64,000 nt of DNA from DATBVX01 sp963705495 (GCA_963705495.1 CAVPJQ010000005.1:1-64000), one strand, 5' to 3'. Shown: positions 54,431 to 64,000, counted from the first letter of the stretch. Numbers and translations are program-made. Notes: generated from the sequence alone by a model not told the origin.

Positions 54431-54435
54431 CCGCT

Positions 54436-55350
54436 TCACATTCCAAGGTGGCCGTCCAGGAATCGCAGCTGATCGGCGGTTGACTCGGCATCTTCCGGTG
54501 CACCGAAGAAACCGGCATGGGGCATGGCTTCCCAGACATTGAGGTCGGCCTCGATCCCCGCGCGCCGGAGCGCGCGATGCAGCAGGACTGTATTCGACAG
54601 CAGCAGGTCACGGGTGCCGGACTGCAGGTACGTGGGGCAGAAGCCTTTGCTGAAATCACCGAAGACCGGCGACAGGTAGGGATCACGCAGATCCGCGCCC
54701 GCGGCGTACAGCCGATTGAGCACCATCATTGGCTTCTTCAGCACGATATCGAGATCCTCGTTGGTCGCAAACGTGTCGCCTGCCTCCGTGAGATCCGCCT
54801 CCGGCGTTAGCAACACCGCCGCCGCTGGCAAAGGCAAACCGATGTCGCGTGCCTTGAGAATGGTCGCGGCCGCGAGCCCGCCTCCCGCGGAGAGACCCAC
54901 GAAGCCGATGCGCGAGGGCGCATGGTTCTCAAGCAACGCCCGGTACACGGCGACGGCGTCGTCGAGCGCCGCCGGGAACGGGTGATCCGGAGGCATCCGA
55001 TAATCCGGCGAGAACGTCCGGTAACCGCCCGCGCTCGCAATCGGAATCGCGCCGGTACCCGCGAGCGACCCGCCGCCGAACACGTAGGCGCCGCCGTGCA
55101 GAAACAACAGGACTCGATTGCGGTTGCGCTCGGGAATCGACCGCGGCACGAGTTCGTAGGTGGCGACGCTGGCGATTTTTCGTTCCAGCAGGTCCCCCAC
55201 GAAATTCTGGCGATGGACCTCGTGGATGGGCGCAAAGATGGCGTTGCTTCTTGCGACTGCCTCATGCCACCCGGCGACATCGTCGAGCGCCGGCCACGGC
55301 GGGAACGGCGGTCTTGGCGTCGAAAGAAAGCGTCGGGCCTCGTCGCTCAC
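54436..55350 (-). CDS. Hormone-sensitive-lipase-family esterase
   Basis: 304 residues. The oxyanion motif is HGGAYVFGGG, the nucleophile elbow GLSAGGG (Leu replaces the usual Asp of GDSAG), and the catalytic His lies in MPHAGFF near residue 278. YRMPPDHPFPAALDD is a typical HSL segment. It hydrolyses short-chain esters in the cytoplasm. It converges on the FixJ-type gene with 5 bp between the stops. Confidence 0.85.
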   Translation of the reverse strand: MSDEARRFLSTPRPPFPPWPALDDVAGWHEAVARSNAIFAPIHEVHRQNFVGDLLERKIASVATYELVPRSIPERNRNRVLLFLHGGAYVFGGGSLAGTGAIPIASAGGYRTFSPDYRMPPDHPFPAALDDAVAVYRALLENHAPSRIGFVGLSAGGGLAAATILKARDIGLPLPAAAVLLTPEADLTEAGDTFATNEDLDIVLKKPMMVLNRLYAAGADLRDPYLSPVFGDFSKGFCPTYLQSGTRDLLLSNTVLLHRALRRAGIEADLNVWEAMPHAGFFGAPEDAESTADQLRFLDGHLGM

Positions 55351-55588
55351 CGTGGTCGGAGGCGCAATCGCACGTGCCGGCAGCTCGAGGCGACCGGATT
55401 GTTCGTCGTTTGACCATTAGCTCTTTCCCTGCTGCGACGCGACCTACCCTAGCACCCTGCCCCCACGGCTGCACGGCTGGGCTAGATCCCGGCGGCAGAG
55501 ATCGCGTGACTTGCCATGGAAGCGGGGACTAGCATTCGGGGTGCGGGATGCGGTCGATACAACAACTCAACAGGGGGAGACCTGACTC

Positions 55589-56086
55589 ATGTCACCTAGA
55601 GGCGTGGCGATCATTGCGGCGAGCTTAGTGGTGCTGGCTGGCTGCGCGAAGACAGCGCCACCAGTAGCGGACGCAGCCGCCGACGAAACGGCCATTCGTG
55701 CCATCGATACAGCTTGGTTCAAGGCGTACAACGCCGGCGACGTCGACGGAGTCACGGCGCTCTACTCGGAAGATGCAGTGCTCAACATGCCGGGGGTACC
55801 CGCGGCCCGCGGCGGAGCAGCGATTCGCGAGGCTTACGTGAAGGACATCGGGGATGCGGTTGCAGGCGGGCTCACCAACACCCAGAGCCCCTCGGGCGAA
55901 TTCGGCGTCTCGGGAGATCTTGGCTGGGAATGGAACACCTTCACCGTCACGGACAAGTCGGGCACGACTGTCGCCACCGGCAAGTACGTCACGGTCTACG
56001 GAAAGAAGAACGGCAAGTGGTCCATCATCCGCGACATCTGGAATTTGGATGCGCCTGGCCCGGCAGCTGCGGCGGCGGCCAACTAG
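55589..56086 (+). CDS. NTF2-like (DUF4440-type) lipoprotein
   Basis: 165 residues. A lipoprotein signal (MSPRGVAIIAASLVVLAGC, lipobox LAGC) precedes one NTF2-like domain: DETAIRAIDTAWFKAYNAGD, VTALYSEDAVLNMPGVPAAR and WSIIRDIWN. GGGGGAG lies about 10 nt upstream of the start. Related in type, though not closely, to the proteins at 1498 and 47818. Ligand or reaction unknown. Confidence 0.8.
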   Translation: MSPRGVAIIAASLVVLAGCAKTAPPVADAAADETAIRAIDTAWFKAYNAGDVDGVTALYSEDAVLNMPGVPAARGGAAIREAYVKDIGDAVAGGLTNTQSPSGEFGVSGDLGWEWNTFTVTDKSGTTVATGKYVTVYGKKNGKWSIIRDIWNLDAPGPAAAAAAN

Positions 56087-56107
56087 TCCGTCCCGAGCGA
56101 TACCCGT

Positions 56108-56575
56108 TTACTCGGATGGATCGATGCGAAAGACCGGGTAGTCCGCTGCGATCGACTCAAAGGCAGATACCGGTGCGTCGTGCGCTACCGGCAGGTGTTT
56201 GCGGCCACTTGTGGCGACTTGGCTCCAGGCCTTGAGGATTGGTGCGCGCTTCTCTCGTTGAATTTCAGTAAGCGTTACCGGGTGCGTTCGGCCGCGCTTG
56301 ATGAACGCCACACCGCGCGCCGCGCGAACGTTCTTCACCCACTCCGAATCGTCTCCGAGCATTGAAACCAGGTAACGTTGGCCCTCGTGGCTTGCACCGA
56401 CGAGGACCGTTGAGCATAGGCGGCCACTACTTCGGCTCTTCACCTGCAATGTGACCAAGATCTGCGGTGTTAGGCCAAGCCCGGCCGGATCTCCACTTGA
56501 CGCTTTCACATACGAGTCCTCAAGGAAAACACTCTGCGCGTCGGGCTTGTTCCTCAATACGTAGAACCCACGCAA
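56108..56575 (-). CDS. Deazaflavin-dependent-nitroreductase-family protein (Ddn/DUF385-like)
   Basis: 155 residues in the flavin-binding split-barrel pattern: LVTLQVKSRSSGRLCSTVLV, GQRYLVSMLGDDSEWVKNVR and GVAFIKRGRTHPVTL, as in Ddn/DUF385 proteins that bind F420 or another flavin. The start is tentative; the frame begins without a strong ribosome-binding site. It converges on the lipoprotein gene at 55589. Cofactor cannot be read from the sequence. Confidence 0.7.
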   Translation of the reverse strand: MRGFYVLRNKPDAQSVFLEDSYVKASSGDPAGLGLTPQILVTLQVKSRSSGRLCSTVLVGASHEGQRYLVSMLGDDSEWVKNVRAARGVAFIKRGRTHPVTLTEIQREKRAPILKAWSQVATSGRKHLPVAHDAPVSAFESIAADYPVFRIDPSE

Positions 56576-56691
56576 AACATCACTTCCGTTTCGGCAATCC
56601 CTTATGGATTCTCACGGGGCCGCCTTTCATAGTCGCTACTGGGTCTCGTGCGGCCCATGTGGGCGCGGGATCAGTTGCAGAGAATCCGCCG

Positions 56692-57795
56692 ATGAGAGAA
56701 CACCGCAACCGGGTTGTTCAAGTCAGCCGCTTCGGTGGTCCCGACGTGCTGGAGGTGGTCGACGCTCCCGTGCCGACGGCTGGTCGCGGCGAGGTGCGAG
56801 TTCGCGTGCTCGCCTCGGGAATCGAGTACACGGATGTGGTGATCCGGCGCCACCTGTACCCGCAAACGATGCGCCGCCAGCCGCCATTCGTGCTGGGTTA
56901 TGACGTCGTCGGGGAAATCGATGAGCTCGGCGATGGCGTGAGCGGCTATCAGCTTGGCGAGCGCGTGGCCGATATGACCGTACTCGGGTCGAACGCCGCC
57001 TATCGTACGCTCCGAGCCGACTGCCTGACCCGCGTGCCGGCGGGCGTTGATGCAGCGGAGGCGGCAGCGCTGATCTTGAGCTGGGCGACCGCATACCAGC
57101 TGCTGCACCGTGCGGCCCGTGTGCAGCGAGGTCAGCGCGTGCTGGTGCAGGGAGCCGCCGGGGCCGTCGGTCAGGCGCTGCTCATGCTTGGCAGGCTGGC
57201 CGGCTTGGAGCTGTGGGGCACCGCGCGCGCCGAGCACGCGACGCTGATCCGCGAGCTCGGCGCCACGCCGATCGACTACCTACGCGAAGACTTCACGCGC
57301 GCCCTGCCGGGTGGGTTCGACGTCGTCTTCGACGGCGTCGGTAAGGACGGCTATGGCAGCTCGTACGCGGCGCTCAAGCGTGGCGGCCTGCTCTGCGCCT
57401 ATGGTTATACCGCTGGCGTGCAGCCACAGCGTCGTCCACTCGCCATCCTGATGTGGCTGGCGCGCCAGTATCTCCATTCCCTATGGAAGTGGGTGTTTCG
57501 GGGTAAGCGCACCTATGCCTATTCGATCAACCTGATGCGGGCGCGACATCCCGCCTGGTTTCGGGAGGACCTGGAGCGGCTCTTCGGCCTATTGGCAACT
57601 CGCGCCATCCGGCCGCGCGTCGCCGAGCGGATCTCATTCGATGAGGTCGCCGAGGCGCACCGCCGTCTCGAAGCAGGTGCTCTCGAGGGAAAGCTCGTCT
57701 TGTGTCCGGAGCTGGCGTCGCTACGCGACCGGGTACCGCCTCAGCGCGAGCCGGCCCCTACGTCCGACGCACGAGAAATTTCAAGGCGCGAATAG
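56692..57795 (+). CDS. Medium-chain reductase, NADPH:quinone-oxidoreductase-like
   Basis: 367 residues from the ATG at 56692; upstream in-frame codons to 56467 overlap the divergent gene and lack similarity. GroES-like N-terminal domain (VVQVSRFGGPDVLEVVDAPV, LGYDVVGEIDELG) and Rossmann domain (VLVQGAAGAVGQALLMLGRL). No catalytic zinc cysteines, so it is of the zeta-crystallin/QOR type, which reduces quinones or enones with NADPH. A 15-residue polar extension ends the protein. Confidence 0.85.
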   Translation: MREHRNRVVQVSRFGGPDVLEVVDAPVPTAGRGEVRVRVLASGIEYTDVVIRRHLYPQTMRRQPPFVLGYDVVGEIDELGDGVSGYQLGERVADMTVLGSNAAYRTLRADCLTRVPAGVDAAEAAALILSWATAYQLLHRAARVQRGQRVLVQGAAGAVGQALLMLGRLAGLELWGTARAEHATLIRELGATPIDYLREDFTRALPGGFDVVFDGVGKDGYGSSYAALKRGGLLCAYGYTAGVQPQRRPLAILMWLARQYLHSLWKWVFRGKRTYAYSINLMRARHPAWFREDLERLFGLLATRAIRPRVAERISFDEVAEAHRRLEAGALEGKLVLCPELASLRDRVPPQREPAPTSDAREISRRE

Positions 57796-57851
57796 GGCGA
57801 TGGGGATGGTAGGTCTCGATGCGCTGAGTCCGCCCTTTTTGTAACGCAGAC

Positions 57852-60800
57852 CTAGGTCGACCTCCGCTTGAGCACTAGGAAATAGGCGACCGGGATCACC
57901 AGCATCGACAGGAGCGGTGCCGTAATCATTCCGCCAACCATTGGCGACGCGATCCGGCGCATCACCTCCGAGCCTGTGCCGCTGCCCCACATGATCGGCA
58001 GCAAGCCGGCGATGATTACTGCAACGGTCATTGCAATCGGGCGCACGCGCAGCGCTGCACCTTCGACGATCGCCTGAGCCCAATCATCGTCATCATTGAG
58101 CCGCGATTGCGCCGCGCGAGTAGCAACCGCCTGGTTCAGATAGACCAGCATGACAACACCAATTTCCGCCGCCACACCTCCCAGAGCAATGAAGCCCACG
58201 CCGGAGGCGACGGACATGTTGTACCCAAGCAGAAACATCAACCAGAAGCCGCCGACGAGTGCGAACGGCAAAGTCACCATGATAAGGAGCGCGTCGCCGA
58301 AGCGGCGGAAGGTTAGATAGAGCAGAACAAAGATGATCACGAGCGTAGCCGGCACGACGATCTTGAGCCGGGCGGTGGCACGCTCCAGATATTCGAACTG
58401 CCCGGACCATGAGATGGAATAGCCGGCTGGGAGCTCGATTTGTTTTGCTACCTCCTGCTGCATCTGGCGAACGGCCGAACTCAGATCGCGCCCATGCAGG
58501 TCGATGTACACCCACCCTGAGGGCCGCGCGTTCTCACTCTTCAGCATCGGTGGGCCGTCGCTGATTCGGATAGTGGCGACATCCCCGAGACGGATTTGCG
58601 CTCCGCGCGCAGTCAGTACAGGCAGGTCGCGCAGCTTCTGCACTGAGTCGCGGACTTCGCGCGGATAGCGCACGTTGATCGGAAACCGCTGCAACCCTTC
58701 CACGGTTTCGCCAATGTTGTCACCGCCGATTGCGGCCGAGACGATGCTCTGGACGTCTGCGATGTTGAGGCCGTAGCGGGACGCCATATCGCGGTCCACC
58801 TTCACATCGATGTACCGCCCGCCCGTGAGACGCTCGGCAAATGCCGAGGTTACCCCCGGCACGTCTCTCACTATTTGCTCGACGGCCGAAGCGAGCTTCT
58901 CGACTTCGCGGAGATCCATCCCAGCAACCTTCACGCCAATCGGGCTCTTGATACCTGTGGCCAGCATGTCAATGCGGTTGCGAACGGGTTGTACCCAGAT
59001 GTTCGAGAGCCCTGGCACGTTGACGACGGCATCCAGCTCCTGAATCAGGCGGTCTGGGGTCATACCAGCTCGCCACTGATCGCGCGGCTTGAACTGGATG
59101 GTGGTCTCGAACATCTCGAGCGGTGCGGGATCAGTAGCCGTTTCCGCCCGACCCGCCTTGCCGAAGACACTCGCGACTTCCGGCACGGTCTTGATCATTC
59201 TGTCCGTCTGTTGCAAGAGCTCGGCCACCTTGCCTGTCGAAATCCCGGGCAGCGCCGAGGGCATGTAAAGAAGATCGCCTTCATCGAGCGGGGGCATGAA
59301 TTCCCCGCCGATCCTCGTTATGGGATACGCCGTTGCGAGCAGGATCATCAGGGCAATCACCAGCACGGCCTTTGGGGCGGCGAGGACGCGCCTGAGGAGC
59401 GGCTGATAGAACGCAATGAGCCCGCGGCTAATCGGATTGTTCTGTTCCGGGAGGATCCGCCCGCGGATCAGGTAGCCCATGAGCACGGGAATCAGTGTGA
59501 CTGCGAGTCCCGCAGCGGCCGCCATTGCGTACGTCTTGGTGTAGGCGAGTGGAGAGAAGAGCCTTCCCTCCTGCGCCTCGAGGGTGAATACCGGCACAAA
59601 CGACAGCGTGATGATGAGGAGAGAGAAGAACAACGCGGGTCCGACCTGTGTGGCGGCATCACCGATTACGCGCCAATGCTCTGAACCCTCGAGCCGCGCA
59701 TCAGGATGCGCGTGATGCCACGCCTCGATGTGCTTGTGCGCGTTCTCAATCATAACGACCGCGGCGTCCACCATCGCACCAATCGCAATGGCGATGCCGC
59801 CCAACGACATGATGTTCGCATTCACGCCCTGATAATGCATCACGATGAACGCCATCAGCACGCCCAGAGGCAGCGAGACAATAGCGACAAACGCGGAGCG
59901 CAGATGGAAGAGGAAGACTGCGCAGACCAGTGCCACGACGATGAACTCTTCGAGGAGTTTTTCCTGCAGGTTGTTGACAGCTCGCTTGATGAGACTTGAT
60001 CGATCGTAAGTGGGCACGATCTCGACGCCCCTCGGAAGGCTCGATCTGAGCGCCGCGAGCTTGGCCTTCACGGCATTGATTGTTTCGAGCGCGTTCTTCC
60101 CGGAACGCATGATGATCACGCCGCCTGCGACCTCTCCCTCGCCATTGAGTTCCGCGATGCCACGACGCAGCTCCGGGCCCACTTGTACGCGTGCAATGTC
60201 TCCCAGCGTAACCGCTACTCCCGTGTTCGTGGTCAGCAGCGGAACCTTGCGAAAGTCGTCAAGCGACTGCAGGTATCCCGACACACGAACCATGTACTCG
60301 GCCTCGCCCAATTCGAGGACCGAGCCTCCGGTTTCTTGATTCGCCTTTTGCACTGCCTCGATGACTCTCTGGTGTGTCACGTTGAACGCGCGCAGCCGAT
60401 CCGGGTCAAGCACGACCTGATACTGCTTCACCATGCCGCCGACCGAGGCGACCTCAGACACGTTCGGCACCGACTTCAGTTCGTACTTCAGGAACCAGTC
60501 CTGAAGGGCGCGAAGCTGCGATAGATCCATCGTGCCGCTGCGATCGATGAGTGCGTACTCGTAGACCCAGCCGACGCCCGTGGCATCGGGACCTAGCGAG
60601 GCTCTTGCCTGGGCGGGCAGGCGTGACTGCACCTGATTGAGGTATTCGAGCACGCGGGAGCGCGCCCAGTATTGGTCAGTGCCATCCTCAAACAGGACAT
60701 AGATGAAGGAGTCACCGAACAGCGAGTAGCCCCGTACCGTCTTTGCGCCAGGCACTGACATCATCGTGGTGGCGAGCGGATAGGTGATCTGGTTTTCAAC

Positions 60801-60980
60801 AATCTGCGGTGCTTGCCCCGGGTAGGTCGTGCGGATGATGACCTGCACGTCCGAAAGATCGGGAATCGCATCGAGCGGCGTTCGAAGCATCGCCCACACG
60901 CCCCAACCTGCGACCATCAGCGTCGCGAGCAGCACGAGGAAGCGGTTATCAATCGACCAGCGGATGAGGCGCGCGATCAC
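57852..60980 (-). CDS. cusA: CusA/CzcA-family heavy-metal RND pump
   Basis: 1042 residues, from a GTG overlapping the cusB stop as GTGA. It has the HME-RND hallmarks: IDNRFLVLLATLMVAGWGVW N-terminal helix, GVGWVYEYAL, the transmembrane proton-relay Asp in AIAIGAMVDAAVVMIENAHK, and PLEMFETTIQFKPRDQWR. The sequence leans to the monovalent (Cu/Ag) CusA branch rather than CzcA. Inner-membrane trimer working with the adaptor and outer-membrane channel encoded upstream. Intact. Confidence 0.9.
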   Translation of the reverse strand: MIARLIRWSIDNRFLVLLATLMVAGWGVWAMLRTPLDAIPDLSDVQVIIRTTYPGQAPQIVENQITYPLATTMMSVPGAKTVRGYSLFGDSFIYVLFEDGTDQYWARSRVLEYLNQVQSRLPAQARASLGPDATGVGWVYEYALIDRSGTMDLSQLRALQDWFLKYELKSVPNVSEVASVGGMVKQYQVVLDPDRLRAFNVTHQRVIEAVQKANQETGGSVLELGEAEYMVRVSGYLQSLDDFRKVPLLTTNTGVAVTLGDIARVQVGPELRRGIAELNGEGEVAGGVIIMRSGKNALETINAVKAKLAALRSSLPRGVEIVPTYDRSSLIKRAVNNLQEKLLEEFIVVALVCAVFLFHLRSAFVAIVSLPLGVLMAFIVMHYQGVNANIMSLGGIAIAIGAMVDAAVVMIENAHKHIEAWHHAHPDARLEGSEHWRVIGDAATQVGPALFFSLLIITLSFVPVFTLEAQEGRLFSPLAYTKTYAMAAAAGLAVTLIPVLMGYLIRGRILPEQNNPISRGLIAFYQPLLRRVLAAPKAVLVIALMILLATAYPITRIGGEFMPPLDEGDLLYMPSALPGISTGKVAELLQQTDRMIKTVPEVASVFGKAGRAETATDPAPLEMFETTIQFKPRDQWRAGMTPDRLIQELDAVVNVPGLSNIWVQPVRNRIDMLATGIKSPIGVKVAGMDLREVEKLASAVEQIVRDVPGVTSAFAERLTGGRYIDVKVDRDMASRYGLNIADVQSIVSAAIGGDNIGETVEGLQRFPINVRYPREVRDSVQKLRDLPVLTARGAQIRLGDVATIRISDGPPMLKSENARPSGWVYIDLHGRDLSSAVRQMQQEVAKQIELPAGYSISWSGQFEYLERATARLKIVVPATLVIIFVLLYLTFRRFGDALLIMVTLPFALVGGFWLMFLLGYNMSVASGVGFIALGGVAAEIGVVMLVYLNQAVATRAAQSRLNDDDDWAQAIVEGAALRVRPIAMTVAVIIAGLLPIMWGSGTGSEVMRRIASPMVGGMITAPLLSMLVIPVAYFLVLKRRST

Positions 60981-62275
60981 GGCTGCGGTCCCACGCTTGA
61001 CGGCTTGTCTGGCAATATGGCCTTGAACCGGTTCAAGGTGGACTTGAAACTCGCGTCGGAGTCGATGAGGAACTGTCCCGACACCACTACCGATTGGCCC
61101 TCCTTCAACCCCGAGAGAATCGTTGATTGGCCGCCTTGCTCGGTACCGACGGTGACCTCCGCCACGTTGAACACGCCACCTTCGCGGGCGACGATGACAA
61201 CGGTGCGTTCGCCGGTCGCGATCACGGCCTCGCTCGGCACAACGAGCTGCGGCTCGCGCGCCGGTCCGGTGAAGTCAAGCGACACGTACATGCCGGGCGA
61301 GAGTTTGAATTGCGGATTTTCAAGTGCCACACGTGCCGTCAGGGTTCGAGTCTCCCGATCAACATCCGGCAGAAGAGCGATCACATTGCCCGTAAACTCC
61401 TCGCCGGGCCACGCGGTCGCGCGCGCCTTGACCGCCGATCCCGCAGGAATGAACGAGACCTTCGCCTCCGGGATCTGCGCATTCACCCAGACGGTGGCGA
61501 GGCCATTAATACGAAATAAGGTCGCCCCCGCCATGAACGTCGCGCCATCGCGCACGCCCAGCTCCGTCACGGTCCCATCAATCGGAGCGACCACGGTACT
61601 GCTCGCAACTGTCGTGCGCGTTGTTTCCACGGCACGAATGGTCGCCTCGGGGATACCGAGCACAACGAGTCGCTGGCGGGCCGCCGCGCGAATGGATTGC
61701 GCGCCTGCTGAGCGCGCATCGAGCAGTGCGAGGTACTCCTGCTCCGCCTCCAGCCACTGCGGCGCGAGAATTTCGGCGAGCGGCTGCCCACGTCGAACCC
61801 GTTCCAGGGCCGCCCTGACATGAAGTCGCGTGACGTATCCCTCAACGCGCGACTGCACCAACTCAAGCAAGCGCTCATCGAACACGACATCGCCGACCGT
61901 TTGCAGCTGCGTGGGCAACGCCACCTTCTCGACCTTGCCGAGACGGATTCCCAGGTTCTGCACGAAGTTCGGATTGACCCGAACATCACCGCCCTCAACT
62001 GCCTCATCCGCATAGACCGGCACGAGCTGCATGTCCATGAAGGGGGACTTGCCCGGCTTGTCGAACTTGACGTTCGGCACCATTGCATCGTGCCAATAGA
62101 GAACCTTCCGCTCGCCAGACGCGGGCACGGCATCATGCGGGGCGCCTGCCGCAGCCGTCGTTGGTGCCGACAGCATTGCGCGATGTCCCCACCAGTAGCC
62201 GACACCTGCGCCCACTGACAGCAATGCGAGCGCAGCGGCCACCCATCTGATCTTGTTCATTCGTGGCAACGTCAT
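60977..62275 (-). CDS. cusB: CusB-type membrane-fusion protein
   Basis: 432 residues, start overlapping the cusC stop (ATGA). N-terminal helix (RWVAAALALLSVGAGVGYWW), a heavy-metal-binding segment (YWHDAMVPNVKFDKPGKSPF-MDMQLVPVY) with Met residues suited to Cu or Ag, then barrel-sandwich, alpha-hairpin and beta-barrel regions. It links pump and channel in the periplasm and delivers metal to CusA. Confidence 0.9.
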   Translation of the reverse strand: MTLPRMNKIRWVAAALALLSVGAGVGYWWGHRAMLSAPTTAAAGAPHDAVPASGERKVLYWHDAMVPNVKFDKPGKSPFMDMQLVPVYADEAVEGGDVRVNPNFVQNLGIRLGKVEKVALPTQLQTVGDVVFDERLLELVQSRVEGYVTRLHVRAALERVRRGQPLAEILAPQWLEAEQEYLALLDARSAGAQSIRAAARQRLVVLGIPEATIRAVETTRTTVASSTVVAPIDGTVTELGVRDGATFMAGATLFRINGLATVWVNAQIPEAKVSFIPAGSAVKARATAWPGEEFTGNVIALLPDVDRETRTLTARVALENPQFKLSPGMYVSLDFTGPAREPQLVVPSEAVIATGERTVVIVAREGGVFNVAEVTVGTEQGGQSTILSGLKEGQSVVVSGQFLIDSDASFKSTLNRFKAILPDKPSSVGPQP

Positions 62276-63546
62276 GGCGAGGCTCCCGAGTCGTGCAGAA
62301 AGTGCAGGAAGATCCAGGCGCGTGCGACTGCACCCTTGAGCTCGACAAACTGAAGTTGGGTATCGACTTCTTCAGTCAACGCTTCGACAGCAGTGCGAAG
62401 ATCGCCTCGCCCGGCACCATACGACGTCACAGCCGCATGCGACCGATCACTCGCCAGCGGGAGGAGCTCGGTTTCATAGCGCTTGAGGCGCTCACGAGTG
62501 CCGCGCCATTCGGCGAGAACCGCCCGAACTTCCGCCGTGTGCATGCGGATTTCCGCATCGCGCTCCGCCTCCTGCGCGCGCACCACGGCAAGCTTTTCGG
62601 CGATGACGGGATCTTGCCGGTGCGCGCCGAAAAACGGCAGACCAACCCGGAACTCGAGAGACATCATGTCGGAGAACTCGGAACCGCGTGCCTGATAACT
62701 GAGCTCCGCGCTCCAATCCGGGCGCTTCTCGGCGCGTGCGAGCTCGACGTCGGTCTTCGCTGCGTCGAGCTGCGCGATCAATGGAGCAAGTGGCGCGTGG
62801 TCTGGTACCGCAGACAGCAGCGCGTCCGGCGAATGTCCCAATTCAAGGTCGGTCGGAATCGGTGCGAGGGGCCGATCGGCGGCATCGCCTGCCCAGCGCG
62901 CGAGCTCCGCCCGCCGCGCCTCGACGGCTTGATCAAGTGCAGAAGTGCGCTCGTCGAGCCGCGCAACCGTGGACTGCGCCGCGAGTGCCTCTGCTGCGCT
63001 GGTACGACCAGCCGCAAGCGCGGCTCGGGCGGCCGCGGCCTGTAATTCTGTCTCGGCCTTCAGCTCGCGCAGGCGCGCGCGCGATTCCTCGGCCACCGCG
63101 GCCCCAATCCACGCTTCCGCGGTCGCGCGAGCGACTTCGAAACGGGTCTTGCGCACTTGCGCTCGCGCAACGGTGATCTCTTCCTCCGCTCGCTCGCCTT
63201 GCAAGCGGCGCTTTTCGCCATTGGGGAAGGTCTGCATGACCCCGATCCGGCGCATCGTCATGAAATCGTCCGTCAAGGAGAAGCGCTCGGTGGTGTTGAT
63301 GGGGAGGTTGTCCACTGCCGCTACAAGTTCCGGGTCCGGCAGCCGCCCTGCGCTCGGCGCCACCGCTTCGGCCGCCTCAAGTGTCGCCACTGACGCGGCA
63401 AGCTGTGGTGTCTCTTCGAGAGCACGATCGATCGCTTCGTCGAGCGACAGCGGTTCGGTCTGCGCCCGCAGGCCAGGAATCCATGTGAGTACCGTGAAAC
63501 TCAGCACGGCAGCGACTGCGTGCCGAAGCAAATGAAACCTGGTCAT
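62272..63546 (-). CDS. cusC: CusC-type outer-membrane efflux protein (TolC family)
   Basis: 424 residues from the ATG at 63546 (MTRFHLLRHAVAAVLSFTVL, signal peptide). Two OEP repeats rich in heptad Ala/Glu/Arg helices (ELKAETELQAAAARAALAAG; RAQEAERDAEIRMHTAEVRA) and the start SLDEAIDRALEETPQLA are typical. First of three overlapping cus genes; the start at 63591 would lack the signal peptide at its N-terminus. Confidence 0.85.
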   Translation of the reverse strand: MTRFHLLRHAVAAVLSFTVLTWIPGLRAQTEPLSLDEAIDRALEETPQLAASVATLEAAEAVAPSAGRLPDPELVAAVDNLPINTTERFSLTDDFMTMRRIGVMQTFPNGEKRRLQGERAEEEITVARAQVRKTRFEVARATAEAWIGAAVAEESRARLRELKAETELQAAAARAALAAGRTSAAEALAAQSTVARLDERTSALDQAVEARRAELARWAGDAADRPLAPIPTDLELGHSPDALLSAVPDHAPLAPLIAQLDAAKTDVELARAEKRPDWSAELSYQARGSEFSDMMSLEFRVGLPFFGAHRQDPVIAEKLAVVRAQEAERDAEIRMHTAEVRAVLAEWRGTRERLKRYETELLPLASDRSHAAVTSYGAGRGDLRTAVEALTEEVDTQLQFVELKGAVARAWIFLHFLHDSGASP

Positions 63547-63659
63547 GACAGCAAACCTCAATCCGTTTGATGACGTCACGCACGCGCGCACGGAGCACGC
63601 GTCGAGCGAAACAGGATCAGGGAGTCAGCGTCCGCAGGAAAGCGGACGCTAGTGAGGTG

Positions 63660-63989
63660 CTACAAGCGGAGGCGTCCGGTGCGTAGGTACGTCGGGGCGC
63701 CGAACAACGATGTGGAACCAGCGAATCGCGGTCGTAGGTCAAACCCGCCCAACGATTGGCTCGGACTCTTATTCTCACGAGCCGCAATGGGCGGTGGATC
63801 TGCGCCGCCGGCCGCCTCATCGGAGGCCTTTGTATCACTCTTCAGGATCGCAGCTGCAAGCGGCTCGCTTATCGGTGTGGAGGCACAGCAATGCTGAGCA
63901 GCTGATGCGGCTCCGCTGGCCGAAACTGAATCGTGATTGCATGGAGCATGCATACCCGGCGGGCAACAGTCGGAAGCCGGTGAGTGCAT
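63660..63989 (-). CDS. Cys/His-rich protein upstream of cusC (possibly 5'-truncated)
   Basis: 109 residues in the window. The N-terminal part is metal-ligand-rich (DCCPPGMHAPCNHD, AAQHCCAST) and the C-terminus ends in a hydrophobic-basic tail (LFGAPTYLRTGRLRL). Small proteins of this kind commonly precede cusC in copper operons and may bind metal. The frame stays open to the right edge, so the true start may lie outside. It is 113 bp upstream of cusC on the same strand. Confidence 0.6.
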   Translation of the reverse strand: MHSPASDCCPPGMHAPCNHDSVSASGAASAAQHCCASTPISEPLAAAILKSDTKASDEAAGGADPPPIAARENKSPSQSLGGFDLRPRFAGSTSLFGAPTYLRTGRLRL

Positions 63990-64000
63990 TGCGCAGGCAA

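Noticed and set aside
1..64000. CRISPR array or prophage
   Set aside because: No regularly spaced short repeats and no phage capsid, tail, portal or lysis genes are visible; the repeats present are tRNA-end cores and island ends.

Overview
This is a GC-rich proteobacterial chromosome segment. TonB receptors paired with winged-helix/TPR regulators, bactofilins, a CusCBA efflux operon and aromatic-degradation genes suggest a soil gammaproteobacterium, perhaps near Steroidobacter or Nevskia. That placement is inference, because no rRNA or core phylogenetic marker is present.

The main structural feature is a genomic-island array on an initiator tRNA gene. The tRNA-fMet lies at 44127-44203 on the minus strand. 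The last 13 nt of the tRNA (TGGTAGCGGGGGC on the plus strand) recur in the same orientation at 230, 1321, 10529, 15328 and 39072. They cut 230-44139 into five modules. At least four modules end, just left of the next core, in a remnant that looks like the C-terminus of a large serine recombinase. The remnants of modules 4 and 5 are near-identical over about 226 bp. Modules 3, 4 and 5 share a left end. In module 3 an IS481-type element occupies the right end where the remnant would be. No complete recombinase is present.

Modules 1 and 2 (230-10541) hold frameshifted genes: a small membrane protein, two Ig-like lipoproteins, a TonB receptor and its regulator. Module 3 (10541-15340) carries a six-helix membrane protein, an M49-type metallopeptidase, a SYLF-domain protein and the IS. 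Module 4 (15340-39084) is an intact aromatic-catabolism island. A plus-strand operon runs CYP199-like P450, cyclase, amidohydrolase, FAD hydroxylase, two FAH-family hydrolases, cupin and epimerase. A minus-strand operon encodes two MetE-like methyltransferases and a TonB receptor beside a LysR regulator. A third section has two extradiol-type VOC enzymes, two more FAD hydroxylases, a third MetE-like enzyme, an enolase homologue lacking catalytic residues, a kinase, an O-methyltransferase and a Rieske ferredoxin. Together they suggest uptake, O-demethylation or hydroxylation, meta-cleavage and hydrolysis of a methoxylated phenolic. Module 5 (39084-44139) carries a beta-propeller protein, a haem-motif lipoprotein, a GYD protein and broken genes.

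Right of the tRNA (44204-64000) is ordinary chromosome: a DUF481 remnant, two bactofilins, a large carboxypeptidase-regulatory-like protein, an NTF2-like protein with a divergent HxlR regulator, DUF4126 and DUF1428 proteins, a frameshifted cytochrome c, a MASE1/PAS histidine kinase with two divergent response regulators, an HSL-type esterase, an NTF2-like lipoprotein, a deazaflavin-type oxidoreductase, a quinone-oxidoreductase-like enzyme and a cusCBA operon running to the right edge.
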